A model generated the notes under the pieces. That model saw nothing but the letters and a program-made list of their open reading frames with translations, ran no database searches and was not told where the DNA came from. From UBA3495 sp964629875 (GTDB lineage: Bacteria > Chloroflexota > Dehalococcoidia > Lucifugimonadales > UBA3495), in NCBI GenBank assembly GCA_964629875.1, contig CAZVRK010000011.1, forward strand, positions 1-64,000: DNA of 64,000 nt, read 5' to 3'. Shown here in pieces: positions 35,330-45,008 of this stretch (its first letter is position 1; every line of letters starts with the position of its first letter). The translations under genes and the position numbers were made by a program.

Positions 35330-36358
35330 ATGAAAGCTGTATATATAGAGGCCCACGGTGATCGAGATGTATTGATTTACGGCGATAGACCTGAACCTGA
35401 CGTTCTTCCAACAGAAGTCAAAATCAAGGTGCGAGCGGCAGCTTTAAATAGATTAGATCTGTACACTCGAGAAGGTGGTAGAGGTCTTAGCAGAGAATTT
35501 CCCCCACCTTTGATACTAGGAGGTGATTGTGCTGGTGATGTCGTTGAATTGGGGCAAAATGTTACTGGAGTTAGGGTAGGTGATCGGGTAGTAGTAAATC
35601 CTCTAATAGACGGGAATTTATTAGGTGGAACATCTCCAAGTGCTCCATCTGCACCACAATTCATGGGCACAGCTATAGATGGTAGTTATGCTGAATATGT
35701 GTCCGTACCTGCTGTCAATGTTCATGTGTTGACCGATAATGTCACTTACGAACAAGCAGCAGCAGTTCCAACAACTTACTTACCTGTATGGAACATGATG
35801 GTTCGGCGTGCTCAACTTAAACCTTGGGAAACTGTGTTAGTGCTTTCAGCTTCAGCCGGTGTTGGGTCAGCTGCGGTCCAAGTGGCCAAACAAGTAGTAG
35901 GAGCCCGAGTCATAGCCACGACTAGTACGCCGGAAAAAGTTAAACAAGCCCTTTTATTAGGAGCGGATGAAGTAATTAATTATAATGAGACGGACATTAC
36001 TGAATCCGTGAAATCTCTAACTAACGGTCAGGGTGTTGATCTATTGGTAGATCATGTTGGTGCAGATTTTTTCAAGGCGGCGTTCGGTTCTCTAAAGCAA
36101 GGCGGTAGGTACACTATTTGTGGCGCTACTACTGGCCTTAGAACTGAACTTCATCTAGGGCTCTTATTTAGTAAGCAAATTGAAATATACGGTGGCTTTA
36201 TGGGGACTAACCAGGACATGAAAGAGATCGTATCTATGCTAAATAAAGGTGTTATCAATCCGGTAATTCATAAGGTGTTTCCACTTGAAGAAGCTAGATT
36301 AGCTCACGAAGAGATGGAGAGCACGAACTTTTTTGGAAAATTGCTATTGAAACCATAA
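35330..36358 (+). CDS. zinc-type alcohol dehydrogenase-like / quinone oxidoreductase (MDR family)
   Basis: A 342-residue medium-chain dehydrogenase/reductase. It has the N-terminal GroES-like domain (GGDCAGDVVELG, GDRVVVNP) and an NAD(P)-binding domain with LSASAGVGSAAVQVAK, close to the AxxGVG pattern of NADPH quinone reductases. The structural zinc cysteine cluster is missing, which fits the zinc-free QOR branch. It reduces quinones or enones with NAD(P)H. A GGAG ribosome site precedes the ATG. Confidence 0.85.
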   Translation: MKAVYIEAHGDRDVLIYGDRPEPDVLPTEVKIKVRAAALNRLDLYTREGGRGLSREFPPPLILGGDCAGDVVELGQNVTGVRVGDRVVVNPLIDGNLLGGTSPSAPSAPQFMGTAIDGSYAEYVSVPAVNVHVLTDNVTYEQAAAVPTTYLPVWNMMVRRAQLKPWETVLVLSASAGVGSAAVQVAKQVVGARVIATTSTPEKVKQALLLGADEVINYNETDITESVKSLTNGQGVDLLVDHVGADFFKAAFGSLKQGGRYTICGATTGLRTELHLGLLFSKQIEIYGGFMGTNQDMKEIVSMLNKGVINPVIHKVFPLEEARLAHEEMESTNFFGKLLLKP

Positions 36359-36417
36359 ATGATTTCTGATGTCATGTTCTGATTTTGAATTGCGCTAAAT
36401 AGGGTATGTGGTGAACT

Positions 36418-37260
36418 CTATTTTTGCAGTCGCCTGCCGTGAAACAGGTACTGTTGAGCGTATCCACCATAAGTACCGAAATAGCTTTGTGCCCAAGACT
36501 GTAACACTTGGTTACTTGGGGTTTTCTGGTTAGGAAAATACCAATCACCCAGAGCACGTCTGACCCAGACATCAATTGGGAAGGCTTCCATTTTCTCCAG
36601 TGAAAAAACTAATATGCAATCGGCAATTTTAGGACCAATTCCAGGGCACTCCATGAGAGTTTCTTTGGCTATTTCGTACGGCATGTGTATGAGAGACTTC
36701 AAATTGAGACGATCTTCACTAACCAATCTGGTTGCTTTGTCCACATAGGGGGCCCTGAAGCCAAGCCCCAATTCTCTAAGTCTTTGCTCTCCTGCCACGA
36801 CCAGTTGTTGCGGCGATGGGAAGGAATACCTAGTGTGTCCGTCTAGTTGAAGTGAGGAACCAAAGGTATTCGACAGGTTTTCTATTACTTTGTGGATTCT
36901 AGGGATATTGGAATTTGCTGAGCATATGAATGCGATAGTACATTCCCACGGGTCTTGTCGTAAAAGTCGTAAGCCCGGATATTTTGCAACCATCTCTGAA
37001 ACCCTCTGGTCTTGAGTGATTTGCTTGTAAATGTTATTTAAATCATCATCGAGCCTGAAATAATCTTTCAGTAATACAATCATGTCTTGTTCAGAAGATG
37101 GGCTGGAGTACCATTCAATTTTATCTTCGATCTGGCGTATTTTTACTAGATTGCTATACAAGACTCCAATATACCAATTATCTTCCTTTACCCATCGATG
37201 AGATTGACCGCTTTCGAGTGTTGATGCTAAGTCAAACGGTTGGTCGATAGTTAATTGCAT
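36418..37260 (-). CDS. 8-oxoguanine DNA glycosylase (OGG1-type)
   Basis: A 280-residue base-excision enzyme with an OGG N-terminal domain and a helix-hairpin-helix-GPD core. The segment CPGIGPKIADCILVFSLEK contains the hairpin and the catalytic lysine, as in human OGG1 (GTKVADC). FPIDVWVRRAL supplies the catalytic aspartate. It removes oxidised guanine and nicks the strand. It starts 1 bp after the dinG-like stop and is cotranscribed with it. A 3-methyladenine glycosylase is less likely. Confidence 0.88.
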   Translation of the reverse strand: MQLTIDQPFDLASTLESGQSHRWVKEDNWYIGVLYSNLVKIRQIEDKIEWYSSPSSEQDMIVLLKDYFRLDDDLNNIYKQITQDQRVSEMVAKYPGLRLLRQDPWECTIAFICSANSNIPRIHKVIENLSNTFGSSLQLDGHTRYSFPSPQQLVVAGEQRLRELGLGFRAPYVDKATRLVSEDRLNLKSLIHMPYEIAKETLMECPGIGPKIADCILVFSLEKMEAFPIDVWVRRALGDWYFPNQKTPSNQVLQSWAQSYFGTYGGYAQQYLFHGRRLQK

Positions 37261-37261
37261 A

Positions 37262-40087
37262 TTAGCCCTTTATCCATTCAGCAGATATCTGGCCGACATT
37301 GTTTAGGTGGCAAGGAGTCAAAGTGCATGCGGGAATAGACTCTAGAAAAGCTTTGCCATAATTTCTACTGGTTACCCTGCGATCAAGCAATATTATTGAT
37401 CCTTTGTCTCCCTTGCGCCTTATTAGCCTGCCGATACCTTGTCGGAATTTTAGAACGGCTTGAGGGACAGAATACTGATTAAATGGATCTGTATATTGGT
37501 CGGACCTAGCTTTGACAATGGGGTCACTCGGAACTTGGAATGGGAGTCTTGTAAGGACCAGAGATTTTAACACTCCGTCTGGAAAATCAACACCTTCCCA
37601 AAAACTATTTGTACCGAGCAGTACGGCTTTAGGGTTTTCAATGAATCGTCGAGTTAATTGTTGTGGAGGTCCGTCTACTCCTTGTGCTAGTAGTTGTATG
37701 CCTGAGGCTGATAAGGTTGAACGTATTCTCTGCGCTACACCTCGTAGAGAAGAATAAGATGTAAACAATCCCATAGTATGCCCTTCAAGGGATATTCCTA
37801 GTTCTGTAAATACTTTTGAAAGAGCGGATAAATACCCTTCCGAATTAGGCTGTGGCATATCATCAGGTATCATTAAACATGCGGCTTTTGTGTAGTCAAA
37901 TGGTGAGCCCACTAATAATTCATCTGTATCTTCTGGTAATCCTAGGCGTGTTTTAATGTAATTAAATGTACCTTGAGTGCTCAATGTTGCACTAGTTAGC
38001 ACAGTGCAGTCCTTTTTATCGAATAGTTCTGATTCTAGTGTTTTCCCAACGTCCAGCGGTGCCCCGTGCATGCCTATCTGAGAGTTGTATTGATCTCGGT
38101 TCATCCAAGTTATCTGATTTGAATTGTCTTCTGAAATTATCCTGTCAAGTTTAACCTTAAGTTTTTCGAGGTCATCTTGTATCGCAATAGACTCAACGCT
38201 TAAAGAGTCAGTTTGCCCCGATTCTCCAAGATTTATACTGTCGAGATATCCTTGCAGTTTTTCTAGTATGTCTAAAGAATTTGTTAGGTTAACATCGAGG
38301 TTTTCCCATGATAAACGCACCTCTGACCATGATTGAGTAGATCTGAGTTGCGGAGTTATCAAGCTATTCGTTTGGTCATTATCACGACCGCGCTGTTGTG
38401 TTTCTAGATACCTCTCGGCGTGGAGCCAGAGATTAGCCCAAAGTTCCCTTAGGCGAGGATTAGTGCTTTCCAGATTTGTTAGTAGGGTTTCTCCATTTTG
38501 CTTTACGCTTGCTGCTATGGATCCTGAATTTAGAGATATTTTGATGTTATTGATCAGCCGTGTTTGCTGGTCAAGAGTCTCTTGCAACTGGTCCGGAGTT
38601 ACGTGGAAACCAAATTGATTGGTAGCTTCGTCTTCGAGATTGTGGGCTTCGTCGATTATTAAGTGTTGGTATTCGGGTATTAAACTCCCTCCATGCATTA
38701 GGTCTGCTAGTAAGAGAGCATGATTAACTACGATAATGTGTGCTTGTTCCGCGCGTTCTCGCGAGCTTTTAAGGAAACAAGTGCCGTTTTCACGGAGTCC
38801 GGCACACCAACCTTTATCTGCAGCAGAAATCTTACTCCAAGAACCAGTGTCTCTCCCTGCCAAAGTGATCTCAGACCTGTCTCCAGATGTAGTGTTCTGT
38901 AACCATACTGCGGTCTTTGCTAGTAGACGAGCTTCGTCTTGCGATAAAGATTCGCCACGGGCTAAGTACGACCAGCGCTTCAAGCATAGGTAATTATTTT
39001 TCCCTTTTAGTAGGGCTGCATGAATAGTATTCTCTTTAATGATGCCCGATGATTCTAGAGCTTGGCATACAGACGGTATGTCCTTTTGAATGAGTTGATC
39101 TTGCAGATTTATAGTATTTGTGGATATAACAACGCGTTGCCCTTTTGAGGCAGCAAAGATTGCAGCAGGTAGGAGATATGCCATAGATTTACCTACCCCT
39201 GTTCCACCTTCAACTATTAAGTTTGAACCCGAATATATTGAAGATGTGACTGATTGCAACATCTGAATTTGTTCAGGCCGATGCTCGAAATTAGAGAAGG
39301 ATTTGTAAAATGGACCATCAACGTCAAGCAGGTTCTTAATTTTGGTCTCTTGGAAATCATTAATGCTGCTGTCTTGCCGACGTCGCTCCGGCCTACCAAT
39401 GCGTGTAGATAGGTAATCTAAATTTAATCCGTTTAATCCGAATGTCGAGGTTTGTGTCGAGTGTGTCTGCGCGTTTGGTAGAGTATTGAATAGCGAGCTT
39501 AATCCCCACTGACTTTTTTGTGTAAGGCTGATTAGGTAAGACAATAATCCTGGATCTGCATCTGAGGCAGATTCGACTAATTGCAAGAACACTGCTCTGG
39601 TTGCGTCTGCGTCATCCAGAGCCCTGTGGGGATTTTCGTGCCCTACAGAGAGATATTTCGTTAGATAGCCCAATGAATATTCAGGTGAATGGGGTAGAAA
39701 TATGCTTGCCAGATCCCAAGTATCATAAGTCTGATTGATCAATGCAAGACCATGGGTGTCAAGAAATTTTAGATCAAATTGTATATTGTGACCTATTATC
39801 GGGTGGTTTGATACGAACGTACGCAACTCATCAGCGACCGATGAAAATTGAGGTGCATTACTGACTTGGTTTGGTGAAATATTGGTAAGCCGCTGGATAA
39901 ATTCGGGTATCTCTCTATTCGGATTTATGAACGTTTGTAGTGTGTCGATAACTCCGGATTGGTTGAACTTAACAGCACCTATTTCGATGATAGAGTCCCT
40001 TTCAGGATCTAGTCCAGTCATTTCCAGATCAAGGGAGACGAATGTACTGTCTTGTATGGTCTCCTGATGGATAGACAATTGTCTCAT
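37262..40087 (-). CDS. dinG: DnaQ-type exonuclease fused to DinG-family helicase
   Basis: A 941-residue protein. The first about 190 residues are a DEDD exonuclease (FVSLDLEMTGLDPERDSIIEIG, later HRALDDADAT). The rest is an XPD/DinG superfamily 2 helicase with Walker A GGTGVGKSMAYLLPA, the DEAH box IIDEAHNLED, and C-terminal LLGTNSFWEGVDFPDG and QGIGRLIRR. The iron-sulfur region shows NYLC, GWC and GTC, only three clear cysteines where DinG helicases have four, so cluster binding is uncertain. Predicted to resolve DNA structures in repair. Paired with the OGG1-type gene. Confidence 0.93.
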   Translation of the reverse strand: MRQLSIHQETIQDSTFVSLDLEMTGLDPERDSIIEIGAVKFNQSGVIDTLQTFINPNREIPEFIQRLTNISPNQVSNAPQFSSVADELRTFVSNHPIIGHNIQFDLKFLDTHGLALINQTYDTWDLASIFLPHSPEYSLGYLTKYLSVGHENPHRALDDADATRAVFLQLVESASDADPGLLSYLISLTQKSQWGLSSLFNTLPNAQTHSTQTSTFGLNGLNLDYLSTRIGRPERRRQDSSINDFQETKIKNLLDVDGPFYKSFSNFEHRPEQIQMLQSVTSSIYSGSNLIVEGGTGVGKSMAYLLPAAIFAASKGQRVVISTNTINLQDQLIQKDIPSVCQALESSGIIKENTIHAALLKGKNNYLCLKRWSYLARGESLSQDEARLLAKTAVWLQNTTSGDRSEITLAGRDTGSWSKISAADKGWCAGLRENGTCFLKSSRERAEQAHIIVVNHALLLADLMHGGSLIPEYQHLIIDEAHNLEDEATNQFGFHVTPDQLQETLDQQTRLINNIKISLNSGSIAASVKQNGETLLTNLESTNPRLRELWANLWLHAERYLETQQRGRDNDQTNSLITPQLRSTQSWSEVRLSWENLDVNLTNSLDILEKLQGYLDSINLGESGQTDSLSVESIAIQDDLEKLKVKLDRIISEDNSNQITWMNRDQYNSQIGMHGAPLDVGKTLESELFDKKDCTVLTSATLSTQGTFNYIKTRLGLPEDTDELLVGSPFDYTKAACLMIPDDMPQPNSEGYLSALSKVFTELGISLEGHTMGLFTSYSSLRGVAQRIRSTLSASGIQLLAQGVDGPPQQLTRRFIENPKAVLLGTNSFWEGVDFPDGVLKSLVLTRLPFQVPSDPIVKARSDQYTDPFNQYSVPQAVLKFRQGIGRLIRRKGDKGSIILLDRRVTSRNYGKAFLESIPACTLTPCHLNNVGQISAEWIKG

Positions 40088-40161
40088 TTAGCACTAACCT
40101 TCCCAACCCCATCTTACTTAATAGATTTATTATCTTTGAGTGACGCTCTGTACGGTGTTAA

Positions 40162-40857
40162 TCATCCTTCGTATGGCCGTAGATTACCTTCTCTTAGTCC
40201 AACGGAAGGATGAAAGTCTCCCATATGTAGGCCTTTTATGAATTCTGCTTCGCTATGAATTTCGTTCCTAAACTCTGTTACAAATTTACCAAGACCGTGG
40301 GTGGAATGGGCGTCACTACCACCGGTAACAGGCATCTTAAGTAAGTTTGCTACGCTCATAGCAAATGAGTTCTCATCTTCCGCAGTTCCTCCATTTGCAA
40401 CTTCTATAGCATTGGCTAGCTTAAATACTGGATGATCTAGAGCTTCATTAGGATTTGTCGGTAGCGGATCATCATTCGTACGGTACAGGTAAGGCCTTTC
40501 CCTCATATGTTTTCCTAGCACGCCTCTAAAAGGATGTGCGCTTACTACAAAGCCTCCAACAGCTCTGGCCGCTCTACATAATTCTTCCGCTTTGTGAAAC
40601 CCCGATTGATACTTATCTATGCCAAACGCCAGCATGTGACCTAAGTCAGTGTCAGCTTCCATAGCTCTAATTAATACCACGTTATGCTTGGCCGCAAATT
40701 TTTCGAATTCGTGCCGATCCCAGGGGCCGCTGTGTTCAGTCAGACACAAACCCTTCAAGCCTAACCGTTCGGATTCAAGTATTAATTCTTCAGGGGTAAG
40801 ACTGCTGTCAGCACTACCTTTAGTTGTGTGTATGTGGAGATCAAATAATTTTGCCAT
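40162..40857 (-). CDS. PHP-domain metal-dependent phosphoesterase
   Basis: A 231-residue protein of the polymerase/histidinol phosphatase (PHP) family. The metal motif is FDLHIHTTKGSADS, with LTEHSG next, SAHPFRG in the middle and GGSDAHS near the C-terminus. A three-metal phosphoesterase acting on nucleotides or sugar phosphates is likely. The ATG at 40857 is chosen over a TTG 39 bp upstream because the PHP fold begins right there. Substrate unknown. Confidence 0.85.
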   Translation of the reverse strand: MAKLFDLHIHTTKGSADSSLTPEELILESERLGLKGLCLTEHSGPWDRHEFEKFAAKHNVVLIRAMEADTDLGHMLAFGIDKYQSGFHKAEELCRAARAVGGFVVSAHPFRGVLGKHMRERPYLYRTNDDPLPTNPNEALDHPVFKLANAIEVANGGTAEDENSFAMSVANLLKMPVTGGSDAHSTHGLGKFVTEFRNEIHSEAEFIKGLHMGDFHPSVGLREGNLRPYEG

Positions 40858-41012
40858 TACCCAATGAATTCTAAAGGGGGTTATGAACGTGGTCAATGGT
40901 TGTTACGTCCGTATACTAAGGTTAGTGATCTGTGGACCTGTGCTGAGGATATTCATGTTAATTGTTCAGACTTTAGCTTTGCTATTTTTGGTTGTAATTT
41001 GATTCGTAGCTA
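40858..41012. other. intergenic region, nothing recognised
   Basis: The divergent gap between the PHP gene and speD totals 235 bp. Apart from the speD promoter at its right end, no tRNA, repeat or ORF is seen. Confidence 0.5.
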
Positions 41013-41041
41013 TTGATAACCCGGCCGCCAACCTATACAAT
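41013..41041 (+). promoter_or_regulatory. sigma-70-type promoter for speD-speE
   Basis: TTGATA (41013-41018), a 17-bp spacer and TACAAT (41036-41041), a near-consensus promoter about 50 bp before the speD start. Confidence 0.6.
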
Positions 41042-41092
41042 TTGTGTTTTCGCCTTGGCAAATGATCTCAATTCGGAACGGAGGACTGGTGA

Positions 41093-41458
41093 TTGAACGT
41101 ACTAGGAACTCATCTTCTGCTAGAACTTAAAGATTGCAATCCGCAACTACTCGATAATCTTGATTACATACGTGAATCCTTAATACAAACTGCAAAAGAC
41201 ATAGGGGCACATGTGGTGGGCGAGTCTTTCCATCAGTTCAGCCCGCAGGGAGTTACTGGTATTCTATCTATTGCTGAGTCCCATATATCTATCCACACTT
41301 GGCCAGAGTATGGTTACGCTGCTGCAGATATATTCACGTGCGGATCATCCGATATGCCAAAACGAGCTGCAGATTTATTGATACAACGTCTAGAGTCTAA
41401 AGATTCTGAAATTCAGCAATTAGAACGCGGCTTCACAGTGCCAGCGGTAGTACGTTAA
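41093..41458 (+). CDS. speD: S-adenosylmethionine decarboxylase proenzyme
   Basis: Makes decarboxylated SAM, the aminopropyl donor for spermidine. It has 121 residues, the short prokaryotic class. Self-cleavage is expected at E62-S63 in AESHISIHTWPE and would leave a pyruvoyl group on S63. H68 and C83 match the catalytic residues of this class by position. Start is TTG, with GGAGG upstream. speE follows 12 bp later, so the two steps are made together. Confidence 0.96.
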   Translation: MNVLGTHLLLELKDCNPQLLDNLDYIRESLIQTAKDIGAHVVGESFHQFSPQGVTGILSIAESHISIHTWPEYGYAAADIFTCGSSDMPKRAADLLIQRLESKDSEIQQLERGFTVPAVVR

Positions 41459-41470
41459 CCTTCAGATATT

Positions 41471-42388
41471 ATGGATCCCATAACTGGTAATTGGTATATA
41501 GAATCCGTTTATCCCGATCTGTCTGTCTTGTTAAAAACAAGACAGGTAGTCTATGCAGGTAAGACGAGATACCAACAGGTCGAAGTGCTTGATTCAGAGG
41601 TGTATGGACGAAGCTTGGTGTTAGACGGTAAAACCCAGTCCACCGAACTTGATGAGCATATATATCACGAGGCTCTTGTGCATCCGGCTATGATCAGTCA
41701 CCCGGATCCGAAGACAATATTTATCGGAGGAGGCGGAGAAGGAGCTACTCTTCGTGAGGTTCTTCGCCACAAATCAGTCGAGAAAGTAGTTATGCTTGAT
41801 TTAGATGATCAAGTTGTTGATATATGTAAGCAGCATCTTCCAAACCATCATCAAGGCAGTTTTGACGATAGGAGAGTAGAGCTGGTTCACCAAGATGCAC
41901 GTAAATATTTGCAGGATACAGAAAACGTATTTGATGTAATGATAATGGATCTTGTTGACCCTTTAGAAGCTGGGACGGCTTACTTGTTATATACAGAGGA
42001 ATACTATCAAGTTGCTCGCAAACGTTTGAGCGATAATGGAGTGCTTGTTACACAATCAGGTCCTATCGGGCTCTTAGCAATACAAGAGTGCTTCACTACA
42101 ATCTTCAACACTCTGGACTCGGTATTTGAGAATGCGAAAGCTGCTCAAGTGCATATACCAGCTTTTTACACTTTATGGGGCTTTACGCTGGCTTCTGACT
42201 GTCCACTGTTAGATGCCAATAACCCTGAGATAGTAGATAGATTATTATCCGAGAGAATCGGAGAGCCCTTGAAATTCTATGATGGTATTACGCACACTAA
42301 TATGTTTACTTTGCCTAAATTTATCAGACAAGGTATTTCTCAAGAGACAAGGATAAATCGAGATCAGTCCCCTGTGTTCATGGTGTAA
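41471..42388 (+). CDS. speE: spermidine synthase (polyamine aminopropyltransferase)
   Basis: A 305-residue aminopropyltransferase using decarboxylated SAM from SpeD. It has an N-terminal beta domain (YQQVEVLDSEVYGRSLVLDG) and a Rossmann methyltransferase-like core (GGGGEGATLREVL, DLDDQVVDI). The catalytic DLVDP segment is followed by the gatekeeper loop. Chain length preference (putrescine or an alternative) cannot be read here. A perfect 10-bp hairpin lies in its first 75 bases. Confidence 0.94.
   Translation: MDPITGNWYIESVYPDLSVLLKTRQVVYAGKTRYQQVEVLDSEVYGRSLVLDGKTQSTELDEHIYHEALVHPAMISHPDPKTIFIGGGGEGATLREVLRHKSVEKVVMLDLDDQVVDICKQHLPNHHQGSFDDRRVELVHQDARKYLQDTENVFDVMIMDLVDPLEAGTAYLLYTEEYYQVARKRLSDNGVLVTQSGPIGLLAIQECFTTIFNTLDSVFENAKAAQVHIPAFYTLWGFTLASDCPLLDANNPEIVDRLLSERIGEPLKFYDGITHTNMFTLPKFIRQGISQETRINRDQSPVFMV
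41523..41545 (+). repeat. perfect 10-bp inverted repeat at the 5' end of speE
   Basis: CTGTCTTGTT and AACAAGACAG pair perfectly around an AAA loop, 52 nt into speE. It is inside coding sequence and near the ribosome-binding region, so it could slow translation or be a chance structure. Confidence 0.5.
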
Positions 42389-42441
42389 ATACGTTTATTG
42401 TGGCTGGTACTGGGTTTGGAGCTTTTCGTAAAACCCTTTGG

Positions 42442-42948
42442 TCACCTGTAGTTTTGACTCTTGTTAGCCTTATCCAGATCTGGAAATGAGCCTGTAGAGA
42501 TTACAGTGCCGGTAGTTTCATAGGTTTGGATAATTTGTCGTATGGCATCTGGAACAGGTCTCTTTGTCATAGTCTTTGTATCCAACCCGACGTAAACCGC
42601 CTCAATCATAGTGCATTTGTCTTGATCCGACTCTTTATAAATTTCCACGTCAAGTTGTAAACTGGTGGTTCCAATGTGAGATACCTTTGCATACAGTTCA
42701 ATAATGTCATCAACTCGTACAGGAGCGTTGAATTTAATGTTCGTGTTAACAACTGCACTATCAAAGTAACCAGCTGCCGCGATCCTATATATGCTAAATC
42801 CAAGATTTCTAAAATATTCTGACTGGGCGATTTCGAGATATCCTAGGTAAGAACCATTGAACGCTATACCTTGCGCATCGCAGTCCATCCAGCGTACACG
42901 GGTTTTATAGTGGAATCGATAGTCAGATCTAGACATTTGCTTTCCCAT
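42442..42948 (-). CDS. acyl-CoA thioesterase (hot-dog, 4HBT family)
   Basis: A 168-residue single hot-dog domain. The catalytic-type N-terminus is VRWMDCDAQGIAFNGSYLGYLE, with aspartate in the D-x-x-G-I/H-x-x-N pattern, and is followed by FNAPVRVDDIIELYAKV. It hydrolyses acyl-CoA, but the chain length is unknown. A second in-frame ATG lies at 42936. It starts 9 bp downstream of the trmD stop. Confidence 0.85.
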   Translation of the reverse strand: MGKQMSRSDYRFHYKTRVRWMDCDAQGIAFNGSYLGYLEIAQSEYFRNLGFSIYRIAAAGYFDSAVVNTNIKFNAPVRVDDIIELYAKVSHIGTTSLQLDVEIYKESDQDKCTMIEAVYVGLDTKTMTKRPVPDAIRQIIQTYETTGTVISTGSFPDLDKANKSQNYR

Positions 42949-42957
42949 CTCAATTTG

Positions 42958-43710
42958 TTAGTTGCTTTTTTGATAACCTAATTCTGACAAGTAACGAATA
43001 TCATTTTCATCTAGGTCGGCCGATGATAGTAAATCAGGTCTATTCATTAGGGTTCTCCTGAGGGACTCATGCCGACGCCATTTATCAATCTCGGCATGGT
43101 TGCCAGATCGCAAAATCTCGGGCACTCGGTAGGAACGGTATTCTGATGGTCGAGTGTAGAGAGGATGTTGCAATAACCCGCTGGTTATTGAGTCGTTTTG
43201 CACATTATCTTCCGAACCTATTACTCCAGTAACAAATCGGGAAACAGAGTCAATTATTACTAATGCTGCGAGTTCTCCACCTGTTAAAACATAATCGCCT
43301 ATGCTGATTTCCTCGGTTATTAAATTATCTCTTACCCTTTCGTCTACTCCAGCGTAGTGACCACATATCAAAACTAAGTTGTTTAGTTTTGAAAACTCGT
43401 TGATGATATTTTGGTTCAACTGTTTTCCCTGCGGGGATAGTAATGCAATGGGGGTATTCGTATGATCCGATAAAGGAATTTGTTTAAAGACATTATCTAC
43501 TGCGTCAAAAATAGGCTCGGGTTTCATAACCATGCCCGGGCCTCCGCCGTACTGATAATCATCAGCGGTACCATGTGTGTCGGATGAATAGTCTCTTATG
43601 TCTGTACAAGTTACCGACACTATACCTTTATCGATAGCGCGGCCAATCATGCTATATGGTAAAGTGCCATTGAATATTTGCGGGAATAAAGTTAGTACAT
43701 GGAAGTTCAT
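42958..43710 (-). CDS. trmD: tRNA (guanine-N1)-methyltransferase
   Basis: Methylates G37 of tRNAs that read CNN codons, preventing frameshifting. It has 250 residues from the ATG at 43710 (MNFHVLTLFPQIF). SPOUT-knot marks are YGGGPGMVMKPEP, SIGDYVLTGGELAALVIID and HPLYTRPSEYRSYRVPEIL. A TTG at 43728 would add six residues and is less likely. rimM, rpsP and rplS, its usual neighbours, are absent. Confidence 0.96.
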   Translation of the reverse strand: MNFHVLTLFPQIFNGTLPYSMIGRAIDKGIVSVTCTDIRDYSSDTHGTADDYQYGGGPGMVMKPEPIFDAVDNVFKQIPLSDHTNTPIALLSPQGKQLNQNIINEFSKLNNLVLICGHYAGVDERVRDNLITEEISIGDYVLTGGELAALVIIDSVSRFVTGVIGSEDNVQNDSITSGLLQHPLYTRPSEYRSYRVPEILRSGNHAEIDKWRRHESLRRTLMNRPDLLSSADLDENDIRYLSELGYQKSN

Positions 43711-43778
43711 GGCTAGATAATACCCCAAAAATTATCTGCAGATGTGTATAGTTTGATTGTCAAATGTTTGATATATCA

Positions 43779-45008
43779 TCACTTTATACTCTGATCCACA
43801 AATATACTTCCACCTAATATAACTTGTCGTATCCTCTCTTTTTCTTGAAGTATGCTGATGTTTGCAAGCGGGTTTCCGTCGATAATTACCAGGTCAGCTA
43901 GTTTGCCTACTTCTACTGTGCCAATTTCTTTTTCGAGCCCGACGCATTCGGCTGCCCATCCAGTGGCTGCTTGTATGGCCTGCATAGGTGACATTCCGTG
44001 TTTAACTAATAGCTCTAGTTCGTGAGCGTTGTTCCCGTGTATAAATCCTCCAGCGTCAGTACCTGCAACGACCTTTACGCCAGCTTCAAGGGCTTTCTGA
44101 ACGCTCTCTTCGTGAACAAATTCTAAATCTTTTGATCGGGCAATCATGTGTGGAGCACTTACAGTAGAGTGATATTCATATACTTCAAAGGTTGGCACAA
44201 GAAATATTCCTTGTTCGGCCATACTTTGTATTAGATCGGGATCTTCCGCTAAATAGCAACCGTGTTCTATTGAGTTGGCACCGGCTTGTATTGCATTTCT
44301 CAGTCCTGTTCCCCCTAGGGCATGGCACATAGTTTTTCGGCCCAGTGCATTCGCCTCTTGGACCAGCGCGACTACTTCTTCGTAGCTATACTCAATGTCT
44401 TTGGGACCGTGTCCAGGGCGTGAACTTGCTCCTCCAGTGGTAGCGAATTTAATTACATCGGCGCCTACTCTGACCATTTCACGGACTTTTGTTCGAATAT
44501 TGTCTATCCCGTCTGCTACGCCTGATGGTAGGCGTGGATCAGCGTGTGGATGTTGATGGCCAGACCCGCTAACACGGTCGCAGATTCCTCCGGTGGGAGA
44601 AATAATATTTACTGAAATTACAAGTCGTGGCCCAGGATGTAGTCCTTGTTCCACGGCGAGTTTGAATCCTGCGTCTAGTCCTCCCGCGTCTCTAACACAC
44701 GTGTATCCAGCCGCAAGAGTGTCGCTGAGGACATGTGCAGTACGAATATGTTGAAGTGATATAGGCTCGTTCAGCCCCCATCGGCTAGGCAGATCATAGC
44801 CCTTTGAGGCCAGATGGTCATGGCAATCTATAAGACCGGGCATAATAGTTAGTCCGGATGAGTCTATAATTTCTGTACCTTCGGGTATTTGAACTGAGTT
44901 GCTTGGCCCTATTTCTGATATTTTTTCTCCGTTTATTATTACAGTGGTGTCCGCAATTATTGGATCACCATTACCTATGATTAAATTCCCGCCTGTTAAC
45001 GCTATCAT
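43779..45008 (-). CDS. amidohydrolase (imidazolonepropionase/prolidase-like)
   Basis: A 409-residue metal-dependent hydrolase. It shows the metal motif GLIDCHDHL (H-x-H), KFATTGGASSRPGHGP, KTMCHALGG, NSIEHGCYL and GTDAGGFIHGN, in the order of the amidohydrolase superfamily. The C-terminal strand closes the composite beta domain. The group includes imidazolonepropionase-like and Xaa-Pro dipeptidases; the substrate is not determined. It stands alone on the minus strand. Confidence 0.85.
   Translation of the reverse strand: MIALTGGNLIIGNGDPIIADTTVIINGEKISEIGPSNSVQIPEGTEIIDSSGLTIMPGLIDCHDHLASKGYDLPSRWGLNEPISLQHIRTAHVLSDTLAAGYTCVRDAGGLDAGFKLAVEQGLHPGPRLVISVNIISPTGGICDRVSGSGHQHPHADPRLPSGVADGIDNIRTKVREMVRVGADVIKFATTGGASSRPGHGPKDIEYSYEEVVALVQEANALGRKTMCHALGGTGLRNAIQAGANSIEHGCYLAEDPDLIQSMAEQGIFLVPTFEVYEYHSTVSAPHMIARSKDLEFVHEESVQKALEAGVKVVAGTDAGGFIHGNNAHELELLVKHGMSPMQAIQAATGWAAECVGLEKEIGTVEVGKLADLVIIDGNPLANISILQEKERIRQVILGGSIFVDQSIK

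Noticed and set aside
40858..40896. N-terminal extension of the PHP gene from TTG 40896
   Set aside because: The conserved PHP fold begins directly after ATG 40857, and the extra residues lack family features.
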